Positions 56,165-64,000 of a DNA stretch of 64,000 bases are shown piece by piece. How positions within the stretch are numbered: the stretch's first letter is position 1; each line of letters begins with the position of its first letter. The DNA is from Sphingobacteriales bacterium (GTDB lineage: Bacteria > Bacteroidota > Bacteroidia > Chitinophagales > JADIYW01). Position numbers and translations under genes: made by a program. The notes beneath the pieces were generated by a model. It saw only the letters and a program-made list of their open reading frames with translations. It made no database searches and had not been told where the DNA came from. The stretch is taken from contig CP064984.1 in assembly GCA_016699615.1 (NCBI GenBank), positions 372,001 through 436,000 of the forward strand, read 5' to 3'.

Positions 56165-57631
56165 TTATTTTAAAACACTTTGCACATGTTCTATTAATTT
56201 AATTAGTTCTTGTTCTGAAACATTAAGGATTAAATTAGGAAAAATGCCAAAAACAATAATTAGTAATGACATAGTACTTAGTATAAATTTCTCAGAAAAA
56301 TTTAATGGTTTAAAATTAGTTGTTGTTTCATTAGCAACACCATGCATCATTTTATGATATGCTCTTAGCATGTATGTGACTCCAAAAATTACTGAAAGTC
56401 CAGCAACACCAGACAACACATAATTGTATTGGAATATACTATCTAACAATAAAAATTCTCCAACAAATGCATTGGTTAGTGGCATTGCAACATTTGCCAA
56501 TAAAACTATTAAAAACAATACTGCAAATAAATTATTTTGTGAACGTATTCCTTTTAGCAATTTAAAATCATCCGTATTTGTTCTTTTTTGTATAATATCA
56601 TAAGTATAAAAAATTGCAACGACATTAATTCCGTGTGCCAACATTTGTACCATTGCACCTTGTAAACCTTGTAGATTGTATGTAAATATACCTGCAGCAA
56701 TTAAACCAACATGCGACATAGATGCATAAGCTAATAATCGTTTATATTTTTTTTGTACTAATGCTAAACATGCACCATAAATTGTACTAATAACAGCTAT
56801 TAAAACAAGATAGAATGATAGATATTTCCATGCAAATGGTGCTATTGGAATCAACCAATATAATAATGCAAATGTTCCCATTTTCAACATGATACCAGAG
56901 AGCATCATAGTTCCTTGTGTTGGTGCATTCACATATGTATCTGGTTGCCAAGTGTGAAATGGAAATATTGGAATTTTAATTGCAAATGCTATATAAAATG
57001 CTAAGAATATGATTATTTGTTGCTGTAAGTTAAATTGTGAAGCAACTAGATATACATTATTAATATTTAAGTTATTGATTTTACCATTTGTAGCAATATA
57101 GATAATTGCTAACAACATTAGTAAACTACCAAACAACGTATAAATAAAGAATTTGAATGTAATTTTTTGTCTTCCTTCTGCGCCAAATAGCAATGCAATA
57201 AAATAAATTGGAATTAAAGTTAACTCCCAAAATACATAAAATACAAATAGATTTTGTGCTAAGAAAACGCCTATTAATGCTGCCTGCATGCACAATGCTA
57301 ATACGTAGAATTTCTTATCTGCATAGAATGTTTTTTGTTCATCAACGGAGAAGAAAATAAATGGAAATAACAAATTTGTTAGTGTAACTAATAGAATATT
57401 GATTCCATTAAATTGTAAAAAGAAATTTGCGCCAATATTTGGCAACCATTCTGTATGCCATTTCAGCAAGCTAGAAGTAGCATCAAGTTTGAAAGTGTAA
57501 AAAACGTAAACATTTATGAATAATACAACTAATGAACTTGCAAGTGCCAACCATTTACTCATATTTTTTCCTGCAATCATTATTAATGAAGAAAAAACTA
57601 AAGGCAATATTAATAGTAAGATTGTTAGCAT
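56165..57631 (-). CDS. nuoM: NADH-quinone oxidoreductase subunit M
   Basis: 488 residues, about 14 helices. FYVFWELTLIPIYFIALLFG (Glu in the key helix), FAIKIPIFPFHTWQPDTYVNAP, and YKRLLAYASMSHVGLI are the NuoM signatures. Antiporter-like subunit of complex I. Lies 5 bases after nuoL. Confidence 0.95.
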   Translation of the reverse strand: MLTILLLILPLVFSSLIMIAGKNMSKWLALASSLVVLFINVYVFYTFKLDATSSLLKWHTEWLPNIGANFFLQFNGINILLVTLTNLLFPFIFFSVDEQKTFYADKKFYVLALCMQAALIGVFLAQNLFVFYVFWELTLIPIYFIALLFGAEGRQKITFKFFIYTLFGSLLMLLAIIYIATNGKINNLNINNVYLVASQFNLQQQIIIFLAFYIAFAIKIPIFPFHTWQPDTYVNAPTQGTMMLSGIMLKMGTFALLYWLIPIAPFAWKYLSFYLVLIAVISTIYGACLALVQKKYKRLLAYASMSHVGLIAAGIFTYNLQGLQGAMVQMLAHGINVVAIFYTYDIIQKRTNTDDFKLLKGIRSQNNLFAVLFLIVLLANVAMPLTNAFVGEFLLLDSIFQYNYVLSGVAGLSVIFGVTYMLRAYHKMMHGVANETTTNFKPLNFSEKFILSTMSLLIIVFGIFPNLILNVSEQELIKLIEHVQSVLK

Positions 57632-57636
57632 TTGTA

Positions 57637-59553
57637 TTACTTCAGATTGTAAATTAAAAAATAGAATTTATAAATAATAAATATTACCATTGCCAGTACC
57701 ATAACAATAATATATTTACTTGTAGCTCCAGATTGTGTAATTTTTAGTGCATTTCCAAGTCTTATAATAATGTCTGCAACTGAATTTATGAATCCATTTA
57801 TGCCTAATTTTTCTACAAATTTTTGCATTAATCTAGAAAAACTAAAAATTGGTTTTACAATAAATATTTGGTACAATTCGTCTACATAAAATTTATTATA
57901 AATAACTTCTTTAGCTAAAGGCATTGGATCTTCATCAGACAATGGTACTCTTTGTTTGGTAACAAATAAATGTCTAGCAAAGAAAATCACAATCAATATA
58001 AGAACTGTTGTCACAGCCATTAACATCATCTCAGTATTCAAATTAATGTGTAGATGTTTTGGGTGAATGCTATGTTCTAAGAAATGATCTAGAAAATTTG
58101 GAATTCCTAATGCTTTTCCTAATTCATGTGGAAATCCAATTAATCCAGAAAATATTGATAAGAATGCTAATTTAATCAATGGTAATGTCATAGAAATTGG
58201 AGATTCATGAAGATGATGTTTTTGATCTTCAGTGCCTCTAAACTTCCCTTGAAAAGTAAGAAAATATAATCTAAACATATAAAAACTTGTCATTAATGAT
58301 GCTACAAGTCCTAATACAAATAATATTTTGTTGCTATCATAGACACTAGCTAACATTTGATCTTTTGAGAAGAAACCAGCTAATGGTGGAATTCCTGAAA
58401 TGGCGATTGTACCAATTAAAAATGTGATATGTGTTATTGGCATTCCACTTTTCAATCCACCCATTTTTCTAATATCTTGTTCTCCACCCATGCCGTGAAT
58501 AACGCTACCTGCGCCTAAAAACAACAATGCTTTGAAGAATGCGTGTGTTACTACGTGAAATGCACCAGCTGTGTATGCGCCTACACCTAATGCTAAAAAT
58601 ATTAAGCCTAATTGACTTACAGTAGAATATGCTAATACTTTTTTTATGTCATTTTGTTGCATTGCAATAATTGCTGCTAACAATGATGTGGCAACGCCAA
58701 TAATTGCTATAAAATTTGAAGTAAATATTGCTGAAGAAAAAAGCACATTACATCTAGCTATTAAATAAATACCTGCGGTAACCATTGTTGCTGCATGAAT
58801 TAATGCAGAAACTGGTGTTGGTCCTGCCATTGCATCTGGAAGCCATGTATACAATGGTATTTGTGCAGATTTGCCCATTGCACCAATAAATAGTAATAAT
58901 GTAATTGCTGTAATTAGTGGTCCATTTTGTAAGATTTCATTCGTATTGGTAAAAATATCTGTGAAATTTAATGAACCAAATACGCCAAATGTAAGGAAGA
59001 TACCTAATAAGAAACCAAGGTCTCCAATTCTATTCATAATAAATGCCTTGTTGGCAGCTTTACTATATTCTTGATTTTTGTACCAAAATCCAATTAACAA
59101 ATAGGAACATAAACCAACGCCTTCCCAACCAACAAACATTAATAGTAAGTTGTTTGCTAAGACAAGTATTAGCATGAAAAATACAAATAGATTTAGGTAT
59201 GAAAAGAATCTTGCATAGTCTTCTTCATCATGCATATAGCCAACTGAATATAGATGAATTAAGCTACCTACGCCTGTGATAACACATAAAAATATACTTG
59301 TAAGTGGATCTACTAAAAATGCAAATGACACTTTGAAATTGACTACTGTAATCCAATCGAATAGATTGATTTGTACTGTATGTTGGTTTTGTATTTGAGT
59401 AAAGAGAATAATGAATGATATGAAAAATGCAATAATTACACTTCCTACTGCAATTGAACTAATTACAATTTTAGGTACTTTTTTTCCTAACAATGCAATT
59501 ATCAGAAAGCTAATAAGTGGAAATAATGGTATAAAAATCGCTAATTGATCCAT
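57637..59553 (-). CDS. nuoL: NADH-quinone oxidoreductase subunit L
   Basis: 638 residues with 16 or so helices. LMFVGWEGVGLCSYLLIGFWY, AQIPLYTWLPDAMAGPTPVSALIHAATMV and IKKVLAYSTVSQLGLIF are diagnostic, and the long lateral helix region is present before the C-terminal end. Proton-pumping subunit of complex I. Preceded by the OmpA-like lipoprotein gene 18 bases upstream. Confidence 0.96.
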   Translation of the reverse strand: MDQLAIFIPLFPLISFLIIALLGKKVPKIVISSIAVGSVIIAFFISFIILFTQIQNQHTVQINLFDWITVVNFKVSFAFLVDPLTSIFLCVITGVGSLIHLYSVGYMHDEEDYARFFSYLNLFVFFMLILVLANNLLLMFVGWEGVGLCSYLLIGFWYKNQEYSKAANKAFIMNRIGDLGFLLGIFLTFGVFGSLNFTDIFTNTNEILQNGPLITAITLLLFIGAMGKSAQIPLYTWLPDAMAGPTPVSALIHAATMVTAGIYLIARCNVLFSSAIFTSNFIAIIGVATSLLAAIIAMQQNDIKKVLAYSTVSQLGLIFLALGVGAYTAGAFHVVTHAFFKALLFLGAGSVIHGMGGEQDIRKMGGLKSGMPITHITFLIGTIAISGIPPLAGFFSKDQMLASVYDSNKILFVLGLVASLMTSFYMFRLYFLTFQGKFRGTEDQKHHLHESPISMTLPLIKLAFLSIFSGLIGFPHELGKALGIPNFLDHFLEHSIHPKHLHINLNTEMMLMAVTTVLILIVIFFARHLFVTKQRVPLSDEDPMPLAKEVIYNKFYVDELYQIFIVKPIFSFSRLMQKFVEKLGINGFINSVADIIIRLGNALKITQSGATSKYIIVMVLAMVIFIIYKFYFLIYNLK

Positions 59554-59571
59554 TCTGCGTTTATTCTATGT

Positions 59572-60467
59572 TTATTTTTTTTCAGTTGGAATTTCTAATA
59601 ATTTAAAAAACTCATCCAACTTAGGCATAATAATAATTTCTGTTCTTCTGTTGATTGCTTTATTATCTACTGAAGTATTTGGAACTTTTGGATAAAACTC
59701 AGAACGACCACCAGCAATTATTCTGCTTGGATCTACTGCATATTTTAATTGAAGTTCTCTTGCAATTGCAGTTGCTCTCTTTGCACTCAAATCCCAATTG
59801 TCTGCAATGCAACTATTTTTCATTGGAACATTGTCTGTGTTGCCTTCAATTAATACATCAAATGTTTTATAATCATTAATGATGGTTGCAATTTTTGATA
59901 ATACTACTGATGCACTTGAGTTGATTTCATAACTTCCAGATTTGTATAACATTTTATCAGATAATGAAATTAGAACAACACCTTTTTGAACTTGTACGTC
60001 AATATCTTGGTCGTTTACATCATCTAAAGATTTTTTTAGATTCATTACTAATGCTAAATTCAATGAATCTTTAGATCTTATTTGTGAATTTAAATCATTA
60101 ATTACTTGTGATTGTTTATCTAAAGTTTCCAATGATTTTTTATGCTTTCTGCGCCTTCTTTACTAATTACAGAAAGATTTGTAAGTTGGTCTAGCAATTT
60201 TCCATTTGCACCTTTTAGGTAACCTATTTCATTTTCTAATCCACTTATCTTTGTTTTTGCTTGGTTTAGTAAGTCTAATGTTTTTTCGTAATCATTAGAT
60301 TTATTTCCAAATTTTTTCTCGCATTCAGCCAAATCAGAAGTTGTTTGATTGAGTGCTAATTGAACTTTATCTTTTTCTGTGTTTGCTTCAACAAATTTCT
60401 TTTTTGTAACGCATGAAGAAAAAATAACAGCCGTTACAATTAGACATAAAACTTGTATTCTTTTCAT
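59572..60467 (-). CDS. OmpA/MotB-like coiled-coil lipoprotein inside the nuo operon, frameshifted
   Basis: Two frames (60467-60120 and 60132-59572) form one protein of about 298 residues; one T is missing in the run at 60136-60141 (with it, ESIKKSLETLDKQS reads through). Lipoprotein signal ends at Cys19 (VIFSSC), followed by a coiled coil (about 30-150). A C-terminal OmpA domain of MotB type has VLIEGNTDNVPM, DNWDLSAKRATAIAREL, PSRIIAGGRSEFYP and NRRTEIIIMP. It binds peptidoglycan and is anchored to the outer membrane. Both neighbours are nuo genes (4 bases from nuoK, 18 to nuoL). Confidence 0.82.
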
Positions 60468-60471
60468 ATTA

Positions 60472-60792
60472 TTAATGTTTAATATTTTTTAAATTATCAA
60501 TATTTACGTTTCCAATATTTCTGTACACCATCATTAGTATAGCTAAACCAACTGCAACTTCTGCTGCTGCCACCACCATAATAAAGAAAACCATTACTTG
60601 TCCTGAGCTATCGCCCAAATATCTTGAGAATGCTACGAACAGAAGATTTACTGCGTTTAACATCAACTCTATACACATAAAAATAACGATGGCATTTTTT
60701 CTAAGCAATACGCCCAATGCTCCAATTGCAAACAAGGTAATACTTAAATATATATACCATTGCATTGAAACACCTGAAATAACTTCTGCCAT
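60472..60792 (-). CDS. nuoK: NADH-quinone oxidoreductase subunit K
   Basis: 106 residues with three helices. IFMCIELMLNAVNLLFVAFSR carries the conserved Glu in helix 2, and VVAAAEVAVGLAILMMVYR the Glu of helix 3. Membrane arm subunit of complex I. It starts 1 base after nuoJ's stop. Confidence 0.96.
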   Translation of the reverse strand: MAEVISGVSMQWYIYLSITLFAIGALGVLLRKNAIVIFMCIELMLNAVNLLFVAFSRYLGDSSGQVMVFFIMVVAAAEVAVGLAILMMVYRNIGNVNIDNLKNIKH

Positions 60793-60793
60793 A

Positions 60794-61293
60794 TTATAGA
60801 TTTTTTTTACTTAAAAATACTGCTCCTACCATTGCTGATAAAAATAATAACGATGATACCTCAAATGGCAACATGTATTGATTAAACAATAACATTCCTA
60901 AATTCTCTACTAAGCCTACTGAAGTATTGAATGTAGGTGCCATCATTTTGGCATCTGCGCCTTTTACTGCATATACTAAACTTAACAACAATAAACCTGA
61001 AGTAATTCCAATTACTACTGCTGATATATTTTTCGCTTCTCTGTATTATCTTTATTAAGATTCATCATCATGATAATATATAAGAATAGTACCATGATAG
61101 CACCTGCGTATACTATAATATGTACTGCTGCCAAAAATTGCGCATTAAGCATAAAATAATGTCCTGCAATTGCGAAAAAAGTAAGTATCAGAAACAATAC
61201 ACTATATACAGCATTTTTGCTAATTACAACCATAAGTGCACTAAAGATTGCAACAATGGAAAGAAATAGAAATATGTATGATGATATAGGCAT
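60794..61293 (-). CDS. nuoJ: NADH-quinone oxidoreductase subunit J, frameshifted
   Basis: Two frames (61293-61015 and 60991-60794) make one 166-residue protein. The first has MPISSYIFLFLSIVAIFSAL and HIIVYAGAIMVLFLYIIMMMN, the NuoJ signature. The second continues LLLLSLVYAVKG and FEVSSLLFLSAMVGAVFL, the last helix. A missing T in the T5 run at 61029-61033 explains the break. Complex I membrane arm. Confidence 0.88.
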
Positions 61294-61329
61294 GTATTTT
61301 ACGCTGTTTTTGTACTACTTTTTAGTTAA

Positions 61330-61938
61330 TTAATGTTTGTCTTTTTCTTCCAAGCTAGATGCGTCTGTCCACATCTGATTGTGCTTATGAAATTTATTTT
61401 GCTTAAATGTAGCTAGTTCTTTTTGTTGTCTTTTACTTACATCAATGCGTTCATCTACTTTTTCTACTAGCTTATCTTTCCCATAAATCATGTCTTTTCT
61501 ATCTACATCTACTGGCACTATTCTATCTGTTAGAAAGATGGCTTCTTTTGGACATGCTTCTTCACATAAGCCACAAAATATACATCTCAACATATTTATT
61601 TCATAGATTGCTGCATATTTTTCTTCACGATAAAGATGACCTTCTCCTTTTTTGCGTTCTGCTGATTCCATTGTAATGGCTTCTGCTGGACAGGCAACAG
61701 CACACAATCCGCATGCAGTGCATCGTTCTGCGCCATTTTCATCTCTTTTTAGTACATGTTCTCCTCTGTAGATTGGCTCTATGGTTCTTTTTTGTTCAGG
61801 ATACTTTACAGTTGCAGATTTTTTGAAGAAATGCTTTAATGTAATGCCCATACCTTGTGTGATTGCAGGCAAGTACAGTCTTTCTGTAAAAGACATTTCT
61901 TTTTTGGATACTACTTTTTTTCTATCTGTAAGCTGCAT
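61330..61938 (-). CDS. nuoI: NADH-quinone oxidoreductase subunit I
   Basis: 202 residues. Two [4Fe-4S] ferredoxin motifs: CTACGLCAVACPAEA and CIFCGLCEEACPKEA. LYLPAITQGMGITLKHFF is the NuoI leader that packs on the membrane arm. It passes electrons from NuoG towards quinone. The gene lies 10 bases after nuoH. Confidence 0.96.
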   Translation of the reverse strand: MQLTDRKKVVSKKEMSFTERLYLPAITQGMGITLKHFFKKSATVKYPEQKRTIEPIYRGEHVLKRDENGAERCTACGLCAVACPAEAITMESAERKKGEGHLYREEKYAAIYEINMLRCIFCGLCEEACPKEAIFLTDRIVPVDVDRKDMIYGKDKLVEKVDERIDVSKRQQKELATFKQNKFHKHNQMWTDASSLEEKDKH

Positions 61939-61948
61939 TTTCTTAAAT

Positions 61949-62976
61949 CTATATTCTTCCTGTAAAATACATAACTAATCCTGTAATAATAATATTTGCT
62001 AATGCTAATGGCAACAAGATAGTCCAACCTAATTTCATTAATTGGTCGTATCTAAATCTTGGCAATGTCCATCTTATCCACATGATTACAAAGATAAAGA
62101 ACAATGTTTTGCCAAAGAATGCTGCTACTTGCAAAATACTCAATATATTTCCTTCTATTGGTAAATATTCTTGAAATGGAATATTATAACCACCAAAAAA
62201 CAAAGCTGAAATAATTGCAGATGATACAAACATATTTATATATTCTGCGAATAAATAGAATCCTAATTTCATAGATGAATATTCTGTATGGTATCCGCCT
62301 ACTAATTCTGTTTCGCACTCTGCCAAATCAAAAGGTGCTCTATTCAGTTCTGCTAATGCACATATAAAAAACAATAAGAAACCTAGTGGCTGATAAAATA
62401 TATTCCAACCTGCTGTTGCTTGTTGTTCTACAATTTCTTTTACACTCAATGTTCCAGTAGTCATTATTAATGCTACTAATGACAATCCCATTGCTAATTC
62501 GTAGCTTATCATTTGTGATGATGCTCTTAATGCGCCAAGTAATGAATATTTATTGTTTGATGCCCAGCCACCAATCATTATTCCATAAACACCAAATGAT
62601 ACAACTGCGAAAACATATAGTAATGCAACATTGATATCTGCAATTTGTAATGAGAATGTAGTTCCATTTATTGTCATATCTCCGCCCCAAGGCAACACCA
62701 CACTTGTCATGCTTGCAGTAAGCATAGCTATACATGGTCCTAATATGAATAAAAATTTATTGGATACATTTGGAATGATTTCTTCCTTCATGAACATCTT
62801 TAAGCCATCTGCTAATGGTTGCATTAACCCAAATGTCCAGCTCTATCTGATCCAACTCTATCTTGCATGAATCTTGCTATTTTTCTTTCTGCATATGTAG
62901 AGTAGGCAGCTATTCCTAATGAAATTAAGAAAACGATTATTACTAATATAAATTTATAAAGTATGACTATTTCCAT
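61949..62976 (-). CDS. nuoH: NADH-quinone oxidoreductase subunit H, frameshifted
   Basis: The N-terminal frame begins ATG 62976 (MEIVILYKFI) and runs AERKIARFMQDRVGSDRAGHLG to a stop near 62826. The rest (MQPLADGLKMFMKEEI onward, 291 residues) is in another frame. With one T restored (GGTTTAATG) a 342-residue NuoH is obtained with the intact quinone-site loop and ELNRAPFDLAECETELVGG. The start overlaps the nuoG stop by one base (TAATG). Complex I cannot work without it, which makes a base error the likely cause. Confidence 0.9.
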
Positions 62977-63998
62977 TACTTTGATATATTATTTGGATTT
63001 AAAGCACCTTCACCTAAGTCTGCCTTAACTCCATTTAAGTTTTTTTGTTTTGTTTGGTGTAATCTTAGTTTTGAATATTCGTAATTTCCTTGTGATATAA
63101 CTGACTGATGACTTATTTTACTTGGTCCTTCAATTGTCCAATCACTGACAGATTTTTTATCAAATCTACATTCATTACAAATAAATTCTTCTACTTCTCC
63201 CCATCTATCTTTTCTCGCTGTTACTCTTAAAATATCTGTGCCTTTTAACCACACTCTCACTTTCCCAGAACATTTTGTACAATTTCTATGTGCATCTACT
63301 GGCTTTGTAAACCACACTCTGCTTTTGAATCTAAATGTTTTATCTATAAATGCACCAACTAAACATACATCTATTACATTTCCTGAAAAATCATTATCTA
63401 TTGCTTGTTCTATATAAGTTGATATTTCTGCATGGTCACCTCTATTGATTACGCCATGTACTCTATTATCTGTGATTTGTTCGCAAGTTTTTACACATCT
63501 ATAACACAAAATACAACGATTCATGTGTAATTTTACTTTATCACCAATATCTATTTTTTCAAATTCTCTTTTCTTAAATTCGTATCTGGTTTCTTCTTTA
63601 CCATTGTCATAGCTTAGGTCTTGTAAATGACACTCGCCTGCTTGGTCGCAAACTGGACAATCTAATGGATGATTGATTAATAAAAATTCTACGACGCCAT
63701 TTCTTGCTTCTATTACTTCTTCTGATGTGGTATTGCTAACAACCATACCATCCATTACTGTAGTTCTGCAACTTGCTACTGGTTTTGGCATAGGTCTTGG
63801 GTCTTTTTCAGAACCTTTTTCAACTTTTACAATGCAAGTTCTACAATAACCACCTGTAGTCTTTAATTTAGAGTAATAACACATTGTTGGTGGTGCAATA
63901 TTTGTACCGTGTTGTTCATCTATTAGCCTAGCAGCTTGCAATATTGTTGTTCCGTCTGGGACATCGATACTAATATTATCTATGGTTACTTTTGGCAT
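62976..63998 (-). CDS. nuoG: NADH-quinone oxidoreductase subunit G, short form
   Basis: 340 residues from ATG 63998 at the window end, complete. A [2Fe-2S] ferredoxin domain has the CYYS-CRTC-CRTT cysteines (residues about 41-83). The His-Cys3 cluster is in CDQAGECHLQ, and the [4Fe-4S] cluster in CILCYRCVKTCEQ. The Cys-rich CTKCSGKV-CNEC stretch (about 235-280) is extra. The C-terminal molybdopterin-like domain of longer NuoG is absent, as is common in Bacteroidota. It carries electrons from NuoE/F, which lie outside the window, to NuoI. Confidence 0.93.
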   Translation of the reverse strand: MPKVTIDNISIDVPDGTTILQAARLIDEQHGTNIAPPTMCYYSKLKTTGGYCRTCIVKVEKGSEKDPRPMPKPVASCRTTVMDGMVVSNTTSEEVIEARNGVVEFLLINHPLDCPVCDQAGECHLQDLSYDNGKEETRYEFKKREFEKIDIGDKVKLHMNRCILCYRCVKTCEQITDNRVHGVINRGDHAEISTYIEQAIDNDFSGNVIDVCLVGAFIDKTFRFKSRVWFTKPVDAHRNCTKCSGKVRVWLKGTDILRVTARKDRWGEVEEFICNECRFDKKSVSDWTIEGPSKISHQSVISQGNYEYSKLRLHQTKQKNLNGVKADLGEGALNPNNISK

Positions 63999-64000
63999 TT

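Overview
The window is AT-rich (about 30% GC by eye) and belongs to a Bacteroidota bacterium, most likely Chitinophagales/Saprospirales-like. The supporting signs are: a type 9 secretion cargo protein with the gliding-motility type C-terminal domain (38618-41740), a TonB-dependent receptor paired with a DUF4249 lipoprotein, a fused CcoNO cbb3 oxidase with monoheme CcoP, a short NuoG without the molybdopterin domain, a PD40-OmpA envelope protein, Bacteroidota-type -7 boxes (TAnnTTTG), and weak or absent Shine-Dalgarno sequences. Species-level placement is not possible from sequence reading alone.

Layout. 1-2.3 kb: type II-like restriction-modification operon on the minus strand (regulator, adenine methylase, PD-(D/E)xK nuclease cut by the window edge), with a GC-richer palindromic element and an intrinsic terminator beside it. 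2.6-5.1 kb: gene-poor, holding one frameshifted gene of unknown function, hairpins and a 52-bp duplication. 5.2-19.4 kb: housekeeping and envelope genes (rpsA, lysC, fbp, a SET protein, TonB receptor/DUF4249, PPK2, a frameshifted dioxygenase, a huge PD40-OmpA protein). 19.5-34.5 kb: a microaerobic respiration and heme block: hemN, a hemerythrin-like protein, ccoI, ccoS, ccoNO, ccoQ, ccoP, ccoG, ccoH, a SafE-like exporter, an MtfA-like peptidase, a Crp/Fnr regulator, hemF and a DEAD-box helicase. 34.7-51.9 kb: mixed functions (LpxH-like, SpmAB-like, dNK, TonB-like protein, T9SS protein, EamA transporter, CcmD-like, GDH, nhaA, ilvE, HopJ, comM, a toxin-antitoxin pair). 51.9-64 kb: a minus-strand operon nuoG-H-I-J-K, an OmpA/MotB-like lipoprotein, nuoL-M-N, then a crotonase, a lipoprotein and fumC.

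How they fit together. The centre encodes a high-affinity cbb3 terminal oxidase with its copper-ATPase and assembly factors. It lies between oxygen-independent and oxygen-dependent coproporphyrinogen oxidases, near a cysteine-rich Crp/Fnr regulator. FNR-type palindromes lie upstream of hemN and of the cco-associated genes. Complex I and fumarase supply the other end of the respiratory chain.

A striking property of the window is reading-frame damage. Eight genes carry a frameshift, seven of them repairable by adding one base and several of those in short homopolymers, and two genes (ccoI and the SafE-like gene) carry an in-frame TAA. Because nuoH and nuoJ are among them, base errors in a draft or long-read assembly are the simplest explanation, but this needs reads to settle. 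I did not find rRNA, tRNA, CRISPR or transposase genes. No clearly new defence or biosynthetic system is visible. The best candidates for novelty are the OmpA lipoprotein embedded in the nuo operon, the ligand-depleted hemerythrin-like protein beside ccoI, and the palindromic element beside the restriction-modification operon.
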